Of a stretch of 64,000 nt of DNA, positions 21,478 through 31,926 are shown in pieces; the stretch's first letter is position 1, and each line of letters begins with the position of its first letter. The stretch spans positions 31,319,598-31,383,597 of the forward strand of contig CM065297.1 in NCBI GenBank assembly GCA_032871835.1, in the 5' to 3' direction. This DNA comes from Dipteronia dyeriana (Eukaryota; Streptophyta; Magnoliopsida; Sapindales; Sapindaceae). Position numbers and translations under genes: made by a program. Under the pieces are notes generated by a model that saw nothing but the letters and a program-made list of their open reading frames with translations, was not told where the DNA came from and made no database searches.

Positions 21478-22330
21478 GCTATGACATAGACGTTTAGGCC
21501 ATATATCCAAAGATCGAATTGAAAGATTAGTCAGAAATGGTATTCTTGATTCATTTGACTTTTCAGATTTTGAGTCTTGTGTTAATTGTTTGAAGGGTAA
21601 AATGACAAGAGCTAAAAAGAAAGAGACTACCAGAAATCAAAATCTGTTGGAAATTATCCATACCGATATATGTTGGCCATTTTCACCCGCCACACTTGGT
21701 GGATATAAATATTTCATTTCTTTCATTGATGATTTCTCATGTTATGGTTACATCTATCTCATTCATGAGAAATCTAAAGCCCTAGATATCTTCAAAATAT
21801 ATAAGGCCAAGGTTGAATTGAAATTAGAAAGAAATATCAAATGTGTTAGATCTGATCGTGGAGGTGAATATTATGGAAGGTATGGTGAAGCTGGTCAGAA
21901 TCCTGGTTCGTTTGCAAGGTTTTTGCAAGAATGTGGGATTGGTGCTCAATACACTATGCATGGTGAACCTGAAAAGAATGGAGTTTCTAAAAGGCGCAAT
22001 CGTACATTAATGGACATGGTAAGAAGTATGATCAGTACAAGTTCTTTGCCTAAATTTTTATGGGGTGATGCATTAAAGACGTCAACTTACATTCTTAATA
22101 GAGTTCCTAGCAAATCTGTGCCTAAGACTCCGTCTGTGCCTAAGACTCCGTTTGAAATGTGGTTTGGTTCAAAGCCAAAATTAAATCACATGAGAGTATG
22201 GCGATATCCTACGTAAATGATGCCTTATGATCCTAATTTGAAAATGCTGGATTTTAAGACTGTTAGTGCATTTTTTGTGGGATATGCGGATAAATCAAAA
22301 GGATATAGATTTTATTGTCCTATATAATCT
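21478..22330 (+). pseudogene. pol: copia-2 pol: integrase
   Basis: The pre-integrase HHCC finger starts at 21478 with a stop in place of Trp (ML*HRRLGH) and ends CVNCLKGK. The DDE core follows: HTDIC (D), DRGGEYY (D) about 55 residues on, then [15 protein letters not shown] (E). Then come [27 protein letters not shown] and [19 protein letters not shown] 21-bp unit encoding the peptide VPKTPS is duplicated at about 22118-22150. Stops at 22214 and near 22326 break the frame. All three catalytic positions are present. Confidence 0.9.
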
Positions 22331-24305
22331 ATGAGGATAGTTGAATCTAAACGTACTGTATTCTTGGAGGAAGGTAATGAAGTTGAGAAGAATAAACAAA
22401 CTCAGGATTTTGAGTTTGAGGATGACAAATCGGGTAATCCGACATCTTCTACATCATTAGATATTTTCATAACGCCTCTCTTGGAGCATCATGATGGTTC
22501 TTTATTTGAACAAGAAGATGAGCCCTTACCAGTTGTTGTTGAACCTCAACCGGTTATTTATGAGCTCGAGCCAGCTATTGATGAACCCCAACTAGTAGTT
22601 GATGAGCCACAACCAATTGTTGATGTTCTTTCAGGAGATCTTAGAGGGTCCGAAGATCTACCATTCCTGATGATTATATTGTTTATTTACAGGAGCATGA
22701 TTTTGACTTAGGAGTGGATGACGATCCTAGGACTTATGATCAAGTTGTTCAAAGCTTTCAATTGTCAAAATGGATGGATGCTATGATCGATGAACTGAGA
22801 TCCATGGATACAAATCGTGTTTGAGATTTGGTTAAACTGCCTGATGGTTGCAAGCCTATTGGCTGCAAATGGATTTTTAAGACTAAACGAGACTCCAAAG
22901 GCAATGTTGAGAGACATAAAGCTAGACTTGTAGCGAAAGGGTTTAGTCAAAAGGAAGGTATTGATTATACCGAGACTTTTTCGCCTGTCTCTTCAAAAGA
23001 TGCATTTAGGATTATTATGGCCTTAGTTGCTCATTTTGATTTAGAGTTACATCAAATGGATGTGAAAACTGCTTTTCTAAATGGAGATCTCGTAGAGGAT
23101 GTATACATGATGCAACCTGAAGGTTTTCAGGTGGTTGGAAAGGAACATATGGTTTGCAAGCTCAGAAAATCCATTTATGGTCTGAAACAAGCTTCAAGGC
23201 AATGGTATTCAAAATTTGATGAAGTCGTTACATCATATGGTTTTGTTAAAATTCGATGGATCATTGCATATACCTCAAGGTCAGTAGGAGCAATTTTTTT
23301 TTTCTTATACTTTATGTTAATGATATTTTGCTCGCCAACAATAATTTGAGGTTGCTGCATGATACCAAGAATTTTCTATCTCGTAGCTTTGAAATGAAGG
23401 ATCTTGGGGAAGCCTTTTATGTCCTTGGTATTGAGATACAACGTGATAGGTCACGTTGTTTGCTTGGATTATCTCAGAAGGCTTACATTGATAGGGTACT
23501 AGAGAGGTTTAACATGAGTGCTTGTTCCCCAAGTGAGGTACCTATTGTAAAAGGAGATAAACTTACGAAGCTACAGTGTCCCCAAAATGATCTAGAACGT
23601 TCTCATATGAAAGATGTCCCATATTCATCTGCGGTTGGCAGTTTGATGTATGCACAGGTTTGTACACGTCCTGATATTTCTTTTGCAATTAACATACTTG
23701 GCAGATTTCAAAGTAATCTCGGCACACATCATTGGATAGCAGTAAAGAAAGTTATGCGTTATCTACAACGAACAAAGGATTTCATGCTCACTTATAGGCA
23801 TTCAAACCTATTGGAAGTTGTTGGCTATGAAGATGCGGATTTTGTTGGTTGTACAGATGATCTAAAATCCACTTTAGGTTTTGTGTTTATGTTGGCTGGT
23901 GGAGCCATATCGTGGAAGAGTGTTAAGCAGACACTCACATCTTCATCTACTATGCACGATAAGTTTGTGGCATGTTATGAGGCGACAATCCAAACAGTTT
24001 GGTTGCAAAATTTCATTTCAGGGTTACAAATTGTGGATTATATTTCTAAGCCATTGACAATCTATTGTGACAATTCCGTAGCAGTTTCTTTCTCTAAGAA
24101 CAATAAAAAGTCTTCTAGATCTAAACATATGGAGATCAAGTATCTTGTGGTTAGAGAGAAAGTTCAAGAATTGCAAACTTCTATTATTCATATTGCAACA
24201 GAAAAGATGATAGTTGATCCATTAACCAAGGGACTATCTCCGAAGGTTTTTAAAGGGTATGTTACCCGTATGGGGTTGGTAGATAGTTATGATATGTTTG
24301 GTTAG
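22331..24305 (+). pseudogene. pol: copia-2 pol: linker, reverse transcriptase and RNase H
   Basis: 22331-22711 is an acidic, Pro-rich linker (VVVEPQPVIYELEPAIDEPQ). RT begins near 22740 and has a TGA where most copies have Trp (near 22822). 22828-23349 carries PIGCKWIFKTKRDSKGN, KARLVAKGFSQKEGIDY, VKTAFLNGDLVED and SIYGLKQASRQWY before a frameshift near 23255. The next frame, 23256-24305, holds the active site as YVND instead of YVDD (AAT at 23319-23321), then VLGIEIQRDRSR, SAVGSLMYAQVCTRPDIS, IYCDNSVAVSFSK and DPLTKGLSPKVF, and ends with a natural stop. Loss of a catalytic Asp is decisive. Confidence 0.92.
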
Positions 24306-24885
24306 TGAGAGTTATGTTTTGTTTTAAATTAACTGCAGTTTTCTGTTTAATAAAATTTTATTTATTCTCGAGAATATATTTGTACATTGTATATGTATGT
24401 TATTTGCCATGATATGCGTGCATGTATATTTTTTATTGTGGCAGGATATCTCAAAGCTTTTGGCTTTGAGGGGGCACTTCACTCATAAGGTATAAAGTTT
24501 CCACCGATGAGTGAATATTTACTTAAGACAGAAGGATTTGCCCGTCTTAAGGGAGGTTGAACTCATGGTCAAAGTGTTTGGCCAATGAGTGTAAGATGCT
24601 TAAGACATTAAGTTTCTCGTCTTAAGATACTTCGCTTGAAACGAAGGTGGACCTATATGGAAATAGGTATGATGATCACATTTGCATTGTAATTTCCATA
24701 CCACACATACATACCATTTTACCCGGGTAGGTAGAGCTAAGGGTATTTCGATTACATATGGTCTTATGTTGATTAAAGATGTAATGATCTATGTAGTTGG
24801 ATACTTGAGGTTTTATTGGACTAAGTCGGAGAGTCGTTATCTAAAATGAATTTTTAAATCTAAAATAATAATGTCTATGTAGCTC
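24306..24885 (+). other. copia-2 3' untranslated region
   Basis: No gene. It contains GGCATTTGACC/CTTAAGAC direct repeats (24525-24640) and matches 37816-38454 in copia-3 on the opposite strand. Confidence 0.6.
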
Positions 24886-24896
24886 AAGTGGGAGAA
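24886..24896 (+). promoter_or_regulatory. copia-2 polypurine tract
   Basis: AAGTGGGAGAA directly before the 3' LTR start TGTAAGG. Confidence 0.88.
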
Positions 24897-25112
24897 TGTA
24901 AGGTTCTTATTAAATTGTGAGCAACATATGCCATTATATTTTGTGTTTTTGAAAAATCGAATTGATTGGAATGTTTAAGTAAGTGAGAGTTGACCTGAAA
25001 ATCCCGTTTGATTGTGATCAATATTTGTTGGGTTCGGTGCACTTTAGCTACATTAAATAAATGTAGGATATGGTATGTGTTATTGTATATGTGTGAGCCT
25101 AGTATTCCTTTT
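24897..25112 (+). repeat. copia-2 3' LTR, left part
   Basis: TGTAAGGTTCTTATTAAATTG... matches the 5' LTR and stops at GTATTCCTTTT, where the TIR transposon enters. The rest of this LTR is at 29011-29313. Confidence 0.92.
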
Positions 25113-25359
25113 GGGTGCATTTGGTATGCGGGACGGGACAGGACGGGACAGGACGAGACAACTTTCTCTTGTCTCACGTTTGGCACGCTATTAGCTTGGG
25201 ACGGGGCGGGACAAGGTGGGACAAAAACCATAAAATCTTGTCCCACCTCAGACCCTCGGCTAGACTTGTCCCATGCATGGGACAAGTCTGAAAAAGACAT
25301 TTTTACCCTTAAATATTGCAAAAATTACAAAAATACCAACTATAAAATAAAACTCAACC

Positions 25360-25515
25360 CTTCATTCTCTCTTCCATTCTCACGCCTCTCTCCCTGTTCA
25401 TTCTCACGTTTCTCTCTGTCTCTCTCTCCATTCTCTCTTATTTGGCCGACGGCGAGGAGTAGAGATCTCAGTCTCTCCCGCTTGTCTATCTCTCCTCTCT
25501 CTCTCTCTCTCCGTT
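25360..25515. repeat. CT-rich low-complexity tract
   Basis: (TCTC)n, CTCTCTCTCTC-like sequence typical of a plant 5' UTR. It precedes a possible start codon at 25616. Confidence 0.7.
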
Positions 25516-25615
25516 TGACTTCTTTGTGGTGGCTTTTGTTGATTTCCATTTAGAGTTCTCAATTTGAGGTTCTCTCTGTTCATGCTCAGTCTGATTTTAC
25601 TCATAAATTCCAAAA

Positions 25616-25900
25616 ATGGCCGCTGAAACTCAGACACCCGTAAGATTTCTGATTTTGTGGTTGATTTTGGTAGAAAAAAAATGTTGGAAACTTAAGTTTA
25701 ATGAAGCTTTTGTAGATTTATTAATGCCTTAATGGTTAATGTAATCATTGATGTGGTTTTGTTGTCTTCTTCAGCCAATAGGGAGGTTTACAAACGTGAA
25801 GCTTGTGGGCTCCTGGATTTGCTGCCAACTTGTCCATCGTCAAGGAATCTAATGTTCTGCTACATTGACATGTTTGAAGTAGATACTTGGTATGCATTTA
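25616..25900 (+). pseudogene. Possible captured first exons, identity unknown
   Basis: ATG at 25616 opens MAAETQTP and is followed by a GTAAGA donor. A CTTCAG acceptor near 25774 precedes a second open stretch (to about 25890). The upstream CT-rich tract supports a captured promoter or 5' UTR. No domain is recognised, and which gene it came from is unknown. Confidence 0.3.
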
Positions 25901-26489
25901 AAATTCTCCTTTTAAAATAAGAAATTACAAATTACATTGTGGATTCCCGTTAATTTAATGCTAGTTAGTGTGGGCTGGAGATTGTCTTCATTTCTCTTCG
26001 ATTTCGGTGATTGTGGTGGGGTGTATGCGAGGTGTTTGATAAAATACCTGTGGGGCGGCGTTGTGCTGGTTTTGATAAGTAATTTTTTACTTGTTGATTT
26101 GCTTAGTTAAAAAAATGAAGGCTATCAAACTTTGCTAATGTAACACAAATTATGTAAAAGAAGCTACAATACTATCCTCACTGAATGTTGTTTGCTGCCA
26201 AATTAACCGACCATTTGTTTGGAATCAGAATAAGAACCAATATGTTTACTTTGACAGCTGAAACCAAGTGAGTTTAAAAAATCAAATCAAATCAAATCAA
26301 ATGTAGGAAATTAAAATAACGTGAAAAAGATATGCATGAAACGTAACCGAGCTTAATATCTGTACTAGATAAGAATTCCTGAATTAATTATAGCCTTGCT
26401 GATTATATCACTTAATATTCATCCCTGTTCTGTACAAATTAATATTCATCCCTGTTCTGTACAAATTACTTGTTCTGTAAAAAAAGAAA

Positions 26490-26840
26490 GAGCTAGAGAC
26501 ATTGATGGTAATGAAAGATAATGAAGGTTCTGTAGAAGATATTGACATTCGGTCAAGAGATCCTTCTGTTTATGTGTTTTCAAATTATTTAGAACATAGG
26601 AGGAATGATTTGAAATCCCAAGAAATGCTTTCAGTGGAAGCTGCAAACTCTGTGATGGCGAAACTGAGAGCTCAGATGAAGCCTTTTAGGCATACTGCAG
26701 ATGAGAAAACTCCATGGGAGTAGAAATCGGCAGCAGTTAGATTGGTTAATAAAGCACACAAGTCCAAACGAAATAAAATGTGGAGGAAAAGAAAAAGGAA
26801 ACACTTTGCAGAAATGGTTGCCAAGGAAGCTTTGTAGTCT
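26490..26840 (+). pseudogene. Captured exon a: coiled-coil protein like plant U11/U12-59K (PDCD7-like)
   Basis: The frame reads SVEDIDIRSRDPSVYVFSNY, then MAKLRAQMKPFRHTADEKTP, WE, a TAG stop (26721-26723) in place of Glu, then KSAAVRLVNKAHKSKRNKMW and RKRKRKHFAEMVAKE. A Lys/Arg-rich W(R/K)KRKRK block followed by a long acidic-basic coiled coil resembles my recollection of the plant homologue of the minor-spliceosome U11/U12 59 kDa (PDCD7-type) protein. The donor expected after VAKE is CT instead of GT. Identity is from memory of the family, moderately sure. The exon is dead because of the stop. Confidence 0.55.
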
Positions 26841-26926
26841 TTGTTCTAGTATGCTGACATCTATCCTCAACTTGTGTTGAAAAAGTGCTTAATTTGTATG
26901 CTAACTTCTGTTAATTTGATCTTCAG

Positions 26927-27010
26927 GAGCATGAACAATTTGAACAAGCTGATCAGGAAGCTGATGTGTGGAGGGCCAGGGAGATTGCTAAGGATATTGC
27001 AAAGCGCAAG
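26927..27010 (+). pseudogene. Captured exon b of the same coiled-coil gene
   Basis: 84 bp bounded by CTTCAG and GTACTTG. It encodes EHEQFEQADQEADVWRAREI and then AKDIAKRK with no stop. Phase 0 at both ends, so it joins exon c in frame. Good conservation of a heptad-like charged helix. Confidence 0.7.
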
Positions 27011-27261
27011 GTACTTGAACTTTTATATGTTACTGATCTACAGCCTTTGGCTATAATTGGTATTTTAGAAACTCCAAAAGAATTATATGATTTTATTAAA
27101 ATGAATGGAATTGTCAATTGTCCCCTACATTTTGCACTGCATTACTGACTTAGATTATTTGTCGTTCAAAAATCCTAATGAAATTTTTAACTTTCTAGTT
27201 TGTATGAAATTGCAGTGCTACATGTTTATGAAGTTAGTAACTGAGGCATGTGGATTTTTAG

Positions 27262-27327
27262 GTTCAAAAGATGAATGAAATCGCAAAGCTTAAAGCAAAA
27301 GAAGAGAGAAAGAGACTAGAATCTGAG
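27262..27327 (+). pseudogene. Captured exon c of the same coiled-coil gene
   Basis: 66 bp bounded by TTTTTAG and GTAATAA. It encodes VQKMNEIAKLKAKEERKRLE and ends SE, phase 0 at both ends. Retention of authentic introns between exons a, b and c shows capture at DNA level, as in Pack-MULE or Pack-TIR elements. Confidence 0.7.
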
Positions 27328-27982
27328 GTAATAATTTGGTGCAAATATCACACGACTGTTTCATACTCTCCAAAATTAAGATATCACGCATATAAACTGA
27401 TCTCTGTTTTAAGTAAGATATTAATTTGTTGGCTAATATTTGGTGCAATGTTAAATCGTTAACTTGTTTGTAAACCTCATTTCTTGTGCTGTTTTGTGAT
27501 ATACTTGAATTATCAGATTAATACTTCAATTTTGTCGTTCATATATTATTCTTCTTTATTTAATTTATTGTATTTACCCTTGAGTTCCATGCTTAAAAAT
27601 AACTAATCAAATTTAATTTAGAGTAGTGCTAAGGCTTTCTATTTATTTTTTTCAAATGATGTTGGTATATGAAATGTCACCATCGTATCATTCAACATAT
27701 AATTTTGTGATTTATAAGATGTTAACAATTCACGAGTCGATATCGTCTAGGATAAAAATTAAGAAAAAATTTGAAAATTTTAGTATTTGAAAAACCTAGT
27801 ATTACTCTTAAATTAAAGATCACGTAACTGGCATGGTGCATGATGAATTCTATGATTTTCAATAAACAAATGATGTTCATGTTTCATTCTTTTTTAGATG
27901 GGTTGATGTCTTTCGTTTGAATTTTGTAAGGATTGTTATATTTTATTCTCATCAAGTTGCTTTCCTATATAGGATGTCTTTT

Positions 27983-27983
<1 letters not shown>

Positions 27984-28014
<31 letters not shown>
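27984..28014 (+). repeat. Run of 31 consecutive G
   Basis: An uninterrupted poly-G of 31 bases, very rare in AT-rich plant DNA. It can form G-quadruplexes and is a likely site of sequencing or assembly length error. It stands directly before the last open frame of the TIR element. Confidence 0.95.
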
Positions 28015-28015
<1 letters not shown>

Positions 28016-28017
28016 GG

Positions 28018-28218
28018 GATGCAAAGTTGACTGAGGCTATTACGGGAGGGGATGCAATTACCCGTTTAGGTGTTGAGCTAGAGAGTATGGGTCTTGATCG
28101 TATGCAAGTGGTACGAGTTGCTATACATTTTGGAAATAAGCCAAACCAGTTGCGCATTTGGAATGGTTTGAATGACTCTTACAAGCCAGATTTTGTGAAG
28201 GCAATTCTAGAGGAGTAA
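28018..28218 (+). CDS. Open C-terminal-like fragment, unrecognised
   Basis: An open frame following the poly-G reads KLTEAITGGDAITRLGVELE, then SMGLDRMQVVRVAIHFGNKP and ends KAILEE with a TAA at 28216-28218. It looks like the end of a larger, mostly helical protein domain. It could be a third captured exon or the C-terminus of a transposon accessory protein. I do not recognise the family. Confidence 0.35.
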   Translation, partial: DAKLTEAITGGDAITRLGVELESMGLDRMQVVRVAIHFGNKPNQLRIWNGLNDSYKPDFVKAILEE

Positions 28219-29010
28219 ACATGTTTGATTTTGTAAACATGATTGATTTTGTAAACATGTTTGAAACTTCTATTTTGTTGGAATTGTGAACATATATAAA
28301 ACTTATATTTTGTTGAAATTGTGAACATGTGTATCATGGATTTTGTTATTAGGTTCGTGAACAATTATATTACATTAACTTTTTTGTTGGATGTTATTAA
28401 GTATTATCAATAATTTACTATTATGCAAAAAGAAAAGATGTGATTGAATAATTAAAACTTGAAATGGTAAGTCAGGGTTATAATTTACATGTAATTAGTA
28501 ATTACATGCATCTATTTTTTTTTCTTTTCCATAATTCACAATTACAAGCATGTAAAATTTAATAATAATTTTATTTAAAAAGAATTGAGGGAATGACCAT
28601 AATATTATTAATTGATATTATTATTATAAAAAAATTGAGGTAATGACCATAATAATAATATTATTATTTGAAAAAAAAACTAACATGTCTTCCAAAAAAT
28701 TATTAATTAATTTTTTTTTCAATTACAATACTATTATTTTTTGTTAAATATGCTATATAAAAATATTTATTTAATAAAAAAAATACTGACTTGTCCAGTT
28801 TCATATGTTACTATTGTGTGGTAACAAATATATTACAAGACACTCTTGTCATTTGAACGTCTTGTCCCATCCTATCCCAGCCGTACCAAACGCATAACAG
28901 TACAGTGAACAGTTCTGTTCCAGACCTACCAAACACGATATAGAACAGCTTGTCTCGTCCCGTCTCGTCCCACCTTGTTCTGTCCCACGTTCGTACCAAA
29001 CGCACCCTTT

Positions 29011-29313
29011 AGGACTAGTCATCCTATTAGGGTTAATAATCCTTTATGGGTTATGATTTTAGGAAATTATACTATATATAGGGGGTCCCTACTCTCACTC
29101 ATAAAAACGGATTATAGATTTATCTCCCCATTAAGCAAACAATCTGAGAAATGTGAGTAGAAAGTAAAAGACTCTCTATTGTTTTAACTATTTTCTTTGT
29201 TTTATTTTCAGGTTGATTTTCTTGGATTATTCAATGGATTCAAAAAATTTAGATACGAATTCATGCTTATATATTTAATACGAATATATATGTTAATTAC
29301 ATACAACTCCTAA
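29011..29313 (+). repeat. copia-2 3' LTR, right part
   Basis: It resumes at AGGACTAGTCATCC, contains the TATATATAGGGGG box (near 29073) also seen in the 5' LTR, and ends ACTCCTAA. It joins 25112 once the TIR element is removed. Confidence 0.92.
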
Positions 29314-29935
29314 CGTAGCCTTGTTAGGAACCAAAATTTGTGGGCATACTTGAGCCGCAATCCCACAAAGCGTTCAGAGTCCATTCGCCCCATCTTTTAC
29401 ACGACAGGCATCTATCCTCGACTGGAATTCTACGATAGTAAAGGTTAGACATGATTGGGATCCAACTAAAAGACGCCTTCCATATAAAAGTCTTTATCTT
29501 CAAAGGCATTTTCAATTTCTAAAGAATTTTCCACCAGGAGGCAGTCCAGATACCAGAAGAGCTAGGCTGCGTCACCATATTAAGCTCTACCCTATAACAG
29601 CTTTTGACATTGAAAACCCCACCTTGACATCTTAAACCAATAGGAATACTAAGGATGGCCACCACATCATCTTTACTGAAATTATGCTCAATAAGTCTAT
29701 TGTCCCAACCACCAGAGGGAGACGAGATGATCGACCATCGCGTTTTCTCCTAGCTTGGGAGGGGAGAGAATTTTGAATGTAGATAGTCTCGGAATCCACT
29801 TGTCTTTATAAATGCAAATCGAACTATAGAAATACCATCGTACACCCTTGCCCCAAATGAGAATATAGCCGAGGACTTCTTATTGGCTTCCATAAAATTG
29901 CTGTTATTAAGTAGCAGCCCGGACAACTCTCGCTG
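29314..29935 (-). pseudogene. LINE ORF2, zf-RVT region (5'-truncated end)
   Basis: The - strand frame at 29515-29324 reads KIKTFIWKASFSWIP, IPVEDRCLSCKRWGE and TLNALWDC. This is the zf-RVT domain (F.W....W.PT...L..R......CP.C....E...H.L..C) that lies between the reverse transcriptase and RNase H of L1 LINEs. Further upstream, broken frames give KDKWIPRLSTFKI-like sequence of the inter-domain linker. The polymerase itself is absent, so the LINE was truncated at its 5' end, as is usual for target-primed reverse transcription. Confidence 0.75.
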
Positions 29936-29985
29936 CTAAGGAATTAGTGTTTTTTTTTTCTCATGTAAATTGTGCATAACCAACT

Positions 29986-30835
29986 TGTTGCGTGTAAATT
30001 TTACAAAGCACATACGTCATTGACAGGAAGGAAAAAATAGCCAGGTGTATGCTTAGATGGACATCCGGGGGAAATATCCTATAAGGCATCGTTAAAGAGG
30101 AGCATGCCCGAGTAAGCATATACCGAATAAAGACCTACTCGGGACTGACTAAAACAACGCATTCACTCGGGCTCAAACGACACTACTCGGGACCATTAGG
30201 TAACAGTTTTACTCGGGAGTAAATACAACCCGAATAAGAACTTATCATACGGGTTAAGTCATTAAATACGCGAAGATATTCTTCATGAAGGAATCCCAAA
30301 TAATAGACCTTTGAGTTAGAAGAGTCCCCCAATCAGGAAACAACTTGATTCCTTTTCAAAGACTACATTCTTATAAGGAAACAAGTCAAATTGAACTACG
30401 CTACTAGAATCCCACTCAATTTCCATAAAGAAACTCCGAAACCGGAAAGAAGACAAATCAACCTCAAACAAGTAACCAAATCATAGTTAAATACAAATAT
30501 CTTGTGTTACTTGTACAAAGCAGATTAGGGTTCTATAAGCATATAAATACACCCATAATCTGACTCGAAAAGATATAGACAAGATAGCATACAGTAATCA
30601 CAAATAATACAGAGAGAAAAAGGGAGATCGAGAGCTTGTAAAAACATCTTATTCTCTTAGTGGATTTTGGCTTGGTTGATCTTTCAACCACCCGTAGATG
30701 TTTCTCCGACCATCGGAGTTTTACCACCTAAACCTTGTCTTTTTTACTCTCTCTGCATCTCTTTCTCTTTGAATCAATAGCCAAAATCCAGTCCTTGTTG
30801 GCTTTTCTGGCATAATCCAGAAATCGACGTCAACA
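29986..30835 (+). mobile_element. Solo LTR 1
   Basis: 850 bp, TGTTGCGTG...GACGTCAACA, flanked by a perfect CAACT duplication (29981-29985 and 30836-30840). A TATAAATAC box near 30543 sets the orientation as +. Repeated CTCGGG pentad/hexad motifs lie at 30120-30235. No internal region is present, so it formed by LTR-LTR recombination. Probably Ty3/gypsy, but LTR sequence alone does not decide. Confidence 0.88.
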
Positions 30836-30840
30836 CAACT

Positions 30841-31221
30841 CAAACCATGCCTAGCATAATGTTACACATTGCATTATTCATGTTTTCTTCTTATGTATTA
30901 CATATTTACATCTTAAAAGAGCAACTCCAACCAAGTCATTAAAGCACTTAAATCTGTGAAGAAACCAATTCCAACCAAATGTACCAATTCACACTTTCTA
31001 CAAAAGAAAAAAAAAATTAGTGCCACACTAACCAATTTTTTTTTTTAATATTTAAATGTCACATTACTTTTTAAAACATTTTAAAAATCTTAATTTAACC
31101 TTCCTATATTTAATCATAATGCTACACATTAAAAAAATTTACGATTAGAAAGATATAGCTGAAATAACATAGATATTGATATACATATTTAATTTATTTA
31201 ATTTACTTGTTAATTATACAT
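30841..31221. other. AT-rich spacer, no gene
   Basis: No coding or structural feature recognised. Confidence 0.4.
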
Positions 31222-31926
31222 TTAGGAGGGTGTATTCAATTAGGATTTCAAATAACTTTTAAAGACTTTTTTTTAAGTGAATGACTTTTGTAGACTTTAA
31301 GGATTTTTAATGACTTTTGTAGACTTTATAAAAGTACAAAAGATTTTCATAAACTTTTATATACACTCATTTTTATGACTTTCAAAGACATTAATAAACT
31401 TTCAAAGATAATCGATAGACTTTCATTGACTTTGAAATCTAAAAATAATATTTTAGATATGAGATATAATAAAACAAATTTCTATAATGCTAATTATAAA
31501 TTAAATTTAAGTTATCGTACAAATTTTGATTAATCAAATAGAATCATAATCATCATCTTACTGTTTCTAAATAACTGATTATGATTATATTAATATTCTA
31601 AATTGCTATGCCACTTACTTAATACTCTAATCATAATCATCATCTTACTTCTTTACTTCAAGTTCCAGAGATAAAGTAATGAGTAACAGCCTATCACTAA
31701 CAACTGAGAAGATGATGGTTGTATGGTGGACCAAATCAACATCATGTTATATCCCTAAATCGATACAATCAATTAACAACTCAAAAACAGAAGGCATTTC
31801 TAATTCAAAATAGTAAAAAAAAAAAAATCATTGTTAACAACAATTCAAACATTATCACAATTTCAAAAGTTTAATCAAATGAAACATAGTTTCAAAAACC
31901 AAGTTGATCATCTCTAGAAGAATCAC

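Larger units (their letters stand above)
25113..29007. mobile_element. TIR transposon carrying host-gene exons (Pack-type)
   Basis: 3895 bp inserted in the copia-2 3' LTR. Inverted termini are GGGTGCATTTGGTATG (left) and its partner CGTACCAAACGCACCC (right), with TTT on both sides (25110-25112 and 29008-29010). Just inside each end are GGGACGGGACAGGACG-type repeats in mirrored orientation. The 3-bp duplication and GTTTGG terminus fit PIF/Harbinger, though TTT is not the usual TWA. No transposase was recognised. The interior contains introns and exons of unrelated host sequence. Confidence 0.85.
18179..29313 (+). mobile_element. copia-2: Ty1/copia element with a TIR transposon in its 3' LTR
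   Basis: Without the 3895-bp nested insertion the element is about 7.2 kb: LTR, iMet-type PBS, long leader, gag-pol on the + strand, PPT, LTR. GTAGC flanks both sides (18173-18177 region and 29315-29319) within a base of the LTR ends, and the flanking LINE pieces become continuous when the element is removed. gag and pol carry several stops and frameshifts. copia-3 is a second copy of this family. Confidence 0.92.

Noticed and set aside
25008..25640. Frames crossing the LTR/TIR border and the CT-rich tract
   Set aside because: They bridge two unrelated elements and consist of Ser/Leu or Arg/Glu repeats from CT composition.
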